NCBI GenBank assembly: GCA_023401495.1
Contig: JAEXDU010000131.1
Span: forward strand, 1 to 24,076
Source of the DNA: Bacillota bacterium
GTDB taxonomy: Bacteria; Bacillota; Clostridia; Oscillospirales; Acutalibacteraceae
Length of the DNA stretch: 24,076 nucleotides
Direction of reading: 5' to 3'
The notes below the pieces were generated by a model. That model was not told where the DNA came from. It did no database searches and saw only the letters and a program-made list of their open reading frames with translations. A program made the position numbers and the translations under genes. Shown piece after piece: positions 21,109 to 24,076 of the stretch; within the stretch, counting starts at the first letter, position 1, and every line of letters begins with the position of its first letter.

Positions 21109-22096
21109 GGCGTTTCCTCCTTTCCCGAAAGAGCAGCCACAGGAAAAACGGCACGCCCAGGTAGGCGACCAGAATCCCGACAGGCAGCTCAAAAGGCGCG
21201 AATGCGGTTCGAGCAGCGGTATCGCACAGAATCAAAAAGGCCGCCCCCAGTAAAGCCGACAGCAACAGGAAGCTCCGTTTCCCGCTGCCTTTTAGCAGAA
21301 AGCGCGCCATATGCGGTACGATCAGCCCCACAAATCCGAGCAGGCCCGCAAAGCTGACGGCCGCGCCAGCCAGTGCCGCGGCCAGCGCCAGAAACAGAAA
21401 CCGGTAAAACCGAACGGGCAGTCCCAGCGAGGAGGCGGTGATTTCTCCCAGCCCAAGAACGTCCAGTTCCCCGGCAAAGAGCAGCGACACCAGCAGCCCG
21501 AACAGAATCACAAGTCCGGCAGGCCGCAGGATTCCGGTCGAAACGCCCTCAAAGCCCCCGTTCTGAAAATCGCGCAGGCCGGTCATGATGTCGGGGAATA
21601 GTGTGACCAATGTGTTGATTCCCGCCGTCATCAGGCTGGAGAGCGCGACGCCGGAAAGTACCAGCGTAATGCGCGAGGCTCCCGCCCTGCGGGCAATTCC
21701 ATACACAAGCAAAACTGAGGCCAAAGCGCCCAGAAACGCCGCAAAGGGAAGAACCAGAACCACACCCGGCAGCAGGGCCATGCAAAGCGCAACACTCAGC
21801 CCGGCGCCCGCGTTCACGCCGATGATCCCGGGGCTTGCGAGCGGGTTCTGCAGCACGGTTTGAATCAGAACGCCCGACACCGAAAGCCCCGCCCCGGCCA
21901 GCGCGGCGGCCAGCAGGCGGGGCACCCGCACATGGAGCAGAATACGCCCGGCGGGACTGTCGATTTCTTTCAGACCGTAAAAAAGCTCTGTCAGGCTCAG
22001 GCGCACCGCCCCCAGCGAAAGGGCGAGTAAAGCGGCCAGCAACAGACTGACGGCACAGGCGAAAATTGCAAGGGTGCTTCTTTTACTGCTCCCCAT
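21101..22096 (-). CDS. FecCD-family ABC importer permease
   Basis: This 331-residue type II importer permease has about ten helices. ATG 22096 is favoured because GGGAG lies 7 nt upstream, even though it overlaps the binding-protein stop by 14 nt. Family hallmarks are RVPRLLAAALAGAGLSVSGVLIQTVLQNPLASPGIIGVNAGA in the first third and GLLGFVGLIVPHMARFLLKG later, the segment that docks the ATPase. One permease gene serves both halves of the channel as a homodimer, as in BtuC. It lies between binding-protein and ATPase genes. Confidence 0.92.
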   Translation of the reverse strand: MGSSKRSTLAIFACAVSLLLAALLALSLGAVRLSLTELFYGLKEIDSPAGRILLHVRVPRLLAAALAGAGLSVSGVLIQTVLQNPLASPGIIGVNAGAGLSVALCMALLPGVVLVLPFAAFLGALASVLLVYGIARRAGASRITLVLSGVALSSLMTAGINTLVTLFPDIMTGLRDFQNGGFEGVSTGILRPAGLVILFGLLVSLLFAGELDVLGLGEITASSLGLPVRFYRFLFLALAAALAGAAVSFAGLLGFVGLIVPHMARFLLKGSGKRSFLLLSALLGAAFLILCDTAARTAFAPFELPVGILVAYLGVPFFLWLLFRERRKRHD

Positions 22097-23021
22097 ATAA
22101 AATCTCCCAAAGCTGTTCATATGCTTCGGCCCATCGGTTGTTCGGCTTCTGGTGGAACAGCGCTTTTGGCAGCGTGACATACCGGCCGTTCTTTACCGCG
22201 CTCAAGCTTGCCCAGGCCGGGTTGGAAAGCAGCGTATCCTGCAACGCTTTCTTTGCCTTTTCCTCCGAATCGCCCATGGTCGTTGCGAAAATGAAGTCGG
22301 GGTCCTCTTGAATAATGACCTCCATGCTCAGATTGTCCAGCAGCCCGGTCTCGCTGTCGGCAATGTTGACACAGCCCATGTCTTTGAGCATGGCTCCAGC
22401 CATGGTATCGCTGTTTCGGGCGGCCACCTTTCCGGCGCCGGCCCGCAGAAACAGAACTCTGGGGGAGGGTTTCCCGGCGGTTCGGGCGATAATTTCCTGA
22501 ACCTGCTTCTGAACCTCCAGCCCGTTCTTCTCATACAAATCGTCCCGCCCGGTAATCTCGGTACAGATTTTCAGCATGTTGAGGTAATCCTCAAACACCT
22601 CGACTGAAAAATAGGCGGTGGGGATATGAGCGGCATTCAGCTGATTGGCCAGATCAGTATGGCCGCTGATGTCAGCGGAAAGAATCACCAGACTGGGGTT
22701 CAGCGCCAGAATAGATTCCAGATTGGGCGAGTGAAGGCTCCCAACGTTGGTAACGTCTTCCGACAGTCCAAGGTCATCCTTGAAGGAGTCGTCCGTTGTG
22801 CCCGCCAGTTTGCCGCCTGCCAAAAGCCATGTTTGAGCAAAGCTGCCGGACGCAACCACAACCCGGTCACTGTCCGTAATGCGGATGGTGTGACCCAAAG
22901 CGTCCGTGAATTCCACCCCGGCGGGTGCAGAGGATTCGGATTTCGGTGCGGTTTCCGTGCAGCCCGTCGTAATCATAAGCAAGCAGAGTAAAAGTAAAAG
23001 GAAAGCGATGAGTCGTTTCAT
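22083..23021 (-). CDS. FecB/BtuF-type metal-chelate-binding lipoprotein
   Basis: This 312-residue extracellular lipoprotein has a hydrophobic signal (MKRLIAFLLLLLCLLMITTGC) with C21 as the lipid site. The mature part has the helical-backbone binding-protein pattern: VEFTDALGHTIRITDSDRVVVASGSFAQTWLLAGGKLAGTT, then NVGSLHSPNLESILALNPSLVILS, ending GRYVTLPKALFHQKPNNRWAEAYEQLWEILYG. This pattern occurs in siderophore, heme and cobalamin binders. AAAAGGAC stands about 10 nt before ATG 23021. It heads the operon and is divergent from the CbiK-like chelatase gene with under 60 bp between the starts. Confidence 0.9.
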   Translation of the reverse strand: MKRLIAFLLLLLCLLMITTGCTETAPKSESSAPAGVEFTDALGHTIRITDSDRVVVASGSFAQTWLLAGGKLAGTTDDSFKDDLGLSEDVTNVGSLHSPNLESILALNPSLVILSADISGHTDLANQLNAAHIPTAYFSVEVFEDYLNMLKICTEITGRDDLYEKNGLEVQKQVQEIIARTAGKPSPRVLFLRAGAGKVAARNSDTMAGAMLKDMGCVNIADSETGLLDNLSMEVIIQEDPDFIFATTMGDSEEKAKKALQDTLLSNPAWASLSAVKNGRYVTLPKALFHQKPNNRWAEAYEQLWEILYGEQ

Positions 23022-23079
23022 TTTTATTAAGTCCTTTTCTGTAAGATGAAAATCAATTTAAAAGGGATTGGTGATCAGG

Positions 23080-23757
23080 ATGAATCATAAAAAAACGGAG
23101 ATCTTATTGGTCGGTTTCAGAAACCTGTCCGTTCTGAAAAGCGAATTTGAACAGGCCTTTTTCGGCCGCCGGGTGATTTGCGCAAAAAGTGTGGTGGAAG
23201 GAATGACCAAAGCGGAATCGGACGAGGTTTTGATCCAGCCTGTGTATTTGCTGCCCGGCTTTGAATACGAAAAGCTGTGTTCCGACGCGGCCGTGTACGG
23301 CGGCAGAGTGACGGTGGGCAAGCCGATTCTGTCATTGGAAGAAAATATTACGGCGCTTGCCGGGCTCCTGTTCCGGGAATACGGATCAAAACAGACGCTT
23401 TTTGTGGGCCACGGCACCGAGCACCCGCTAGGGGAGCAGATTTATGCCAAATTAGCAGACCGTTTGCGGGAAGCGGGTTTCGCCAAAGCATTTGTCGGCG
23501 TGTTGGAGGGGCGGCCTGGTTTTGATCTTGTTCTGGAAGAGCTTCGACGCAGCGGCATTTCGGAAGTCACGCTCGCACCGCTTACCATGGTCTCCGGCAA
23601 GCACGTGCGCGAAGACATCTTCGGGCAAGGTGCGTCCAGCTGGCAAAGCCGCCTTCAGGCCGGCGGGTTTTGGGTAACACCCGCTTACCGCACCTTGCTG
23701 GATTTCTATGCCGTTCGCCGGATGTTCCTGGAAATCTGCGCCCGAACGGATGGATGA
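23080..23757 (+). CDS. CbiK-like sirohydrochlorin cobaltochelatase / metal chelatase, shortened
   Basis: This 225-residue protein from ATG 23080 is related to the anaerobic cobalt chelatase CbiK. GTG 23071 and TTG 23068 are alternative starts because AAAGGG lies 13 nt before the ATG. Shared marks are QPVYLLPGFEYEKL, FVGHGTEHPLG with the metal-binding His of the HG motif, VGVLEGRPGFDLVLEEL, and LAPLTMVSGKHVREDIFG with the second His. It is about 35-40 residues shorter than Salmonella CbiK. The gap falls in the N-terminal half, between the first strand (ILLVGF, where CbiK has SFGTS) and QPVYL. It has no signal peptide. Cobalt or another metal, insertion or removal, cannot be decided from sequence. 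It lies divergent from the FecBCD-type importer. Confidence 0.8.
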   Translation: MNHKKTEILLVGFRNLSVLKSEFEQAFFGRRVICAKSVVEGMTKAESDEVLIQPVYLLPGFEYEKLCSDAAVYGGRVTVGKPILSLEENITALAGLLFREYGSKQTLFVGHGTEHPLGEQIYAKLADRLREAGFAKAFVGVLEGRPGFDLVLEELRRSGISEVTLAPLTMVSGKHVREDIFGQGASSWQSRLQAGGFWVTPAYRTLLDFYAVRRMFLEICARTDG

Positions 23758-23763
23758 GGATTT

Positions 23764-24076
23764 TTATATGTACATCCCCTCATTCAGATTCACAACGCTT
23801 TCCCGGATCGCCAGTTTGTTTGGTAAAAAGATTTTCATGGGAAGCTTATGCCGCTTTTGAATCCTGTCGATCAACGTCTGCACCGCCATGTTTCCCATTT
23901 CGGCGATCGGCATTCCCACGGTGGTCAGCATGGGCGAAACGTATCCGGACAGCTCAATATTGTCCATGCTGATCAGGGAAAGCTGTTCCGGCACTTTGAT
24001 TTTCGCCTCGGTAAAGCGGCGCAGTGCAGCGATGGCAGCAATGTCGGTTGCGCAGAACACGGCGGTAGGGAGCGGG
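23764..24076 (-). CDS. LacI/GalR-family transcriptional regulator, C-terminal part only
   Basis: The reading frame on the minus strand enters from the right edge and ends at TAA 23764-23766, giving about 104 residues. PTAVFCATDIAAIAALRRFTEAKIKVPEQLSLISMDNIELSGYVSPMLTTVGMPIAEMGNMAVQTLIDRI is the standard C-terminal ligand-binding subdomain of LacI-type repressors (effector-binding Asp in the ATD and SMDN segments). The DNA-binding domain lies beyond the window. It converges on the chelatase gene with only 6 nt between the stops and no visible terminator. The effector is unknown, usually a sugar. Confidence 0.9.
   Translation of the reverse strand, partial: PLPTAVFCATDIAAIAALRRFTEAKIKVPEQLSLISMDNIELSGYVSPMLTTVGMPIAEMGNMAVQTLIDRIQKRHKLPMKIFLPNKLAIRESVVNLNEGMYI

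Noticed and set aside
23041..23062. Fur-box-like sequence TGAAAATCAATTTAA between the FecB-type and CbiK-like genes
   Set aside because: The first half fits the Fur 7-1-7 consensus but the second half matches only about four of seven positions in an AT-rich gap. Not enough to call an iron-responsive site.
1..24076. CRISPR array or phage module
   Set aside because: No regularly spaced direct repeats and no phage structural, integrase or terminase genes were seen.

Overview
The window looks like a chromosomal segment of an anaerobic, low-to-mid GC Firmicute, most likely a clostridium-like organism. The clues are strong AAGGAGG-type ribosome binding sites, many intrinsic terminators, GTG/TTG starts, a tRNA with an encoded CCA end, lipoprotein binding proteins, a YesN-type AraC response regulator and an anaerobic CbiK-type chelatase. 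No plasmid, phage or CRISPR signature is visible.

Layout. (a) 1-2440: the end of an ABC exporter, a convergent ROK glucokinase and a WcaJ-type sugar-1-phosphate transferase. (b) 2458-3600: a spare promoter, tRNA-Leu(UAA), an AT-rich SRPBCC-like hypothetical gene, and debris that includes an IS200/IS605-like hairpin. (c) 3620-5392: a MATE efflux pump preceded by a promoter, a 45-codon leader ORF and an intrinsic terminator. (d) 5608-6820: an ArsR-type regulator and a TM1586-type nitroreductase. (e) 7242-12404, minus strand: an Ssu-like sulfonate ABC importer whose operon also carries two tandem DszB-like desulfinases. (f) 12460-13876: a response regulator plus a ThiS/HcyS-like sulfur carrier on the minus strand, divergent from a JAMM protease that heads a JAMM-histidine kinase-AraC response regulator operon. 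(g) 15912-20098: a sulfate/thiosulfate ABC importer (Sbp, CysT, CysW, CysA). (h) 20203-23757: a FecBCD/FhuC-type metallo-cofactor importer divergent from a CbiK-like chelatase. (i) The 3' end of a LacI-family regulator.

The main discovery is that regions e-g form one candidate sulfur-acquisition regulon. The two enzymes placed between the sulfonate-binding protein and the permease lack signal peptides and keep the Cys, His, Arg and Gly-Gly active-site signature of the desulfinase DszB. This suggests O2-independent release of sulfite from organosulfur compounds in place of the SsuD monooxygenase. Next door lie a sulfur carrier ending GGG-Cys and a JAMM protease able in principle to expose its diglycine, as in thiocarboxylate-dependent amino-acid biosynthesis.

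Both uptake operons are preceded by short leader ORFs that share an Arg-Cys-Cys-Thr motif. This is the expected layout for attenuation by cysteine or Cys-tRNA supply. Both promoters also carry the same roughly 21-bp near-palindromic AT-rich element just after the -10 box. The ssu leader ends in an ATGA overlap with the binding-protein gene. All functional statements are homology- and context-based inferences; identity values and database status could not be computed here.
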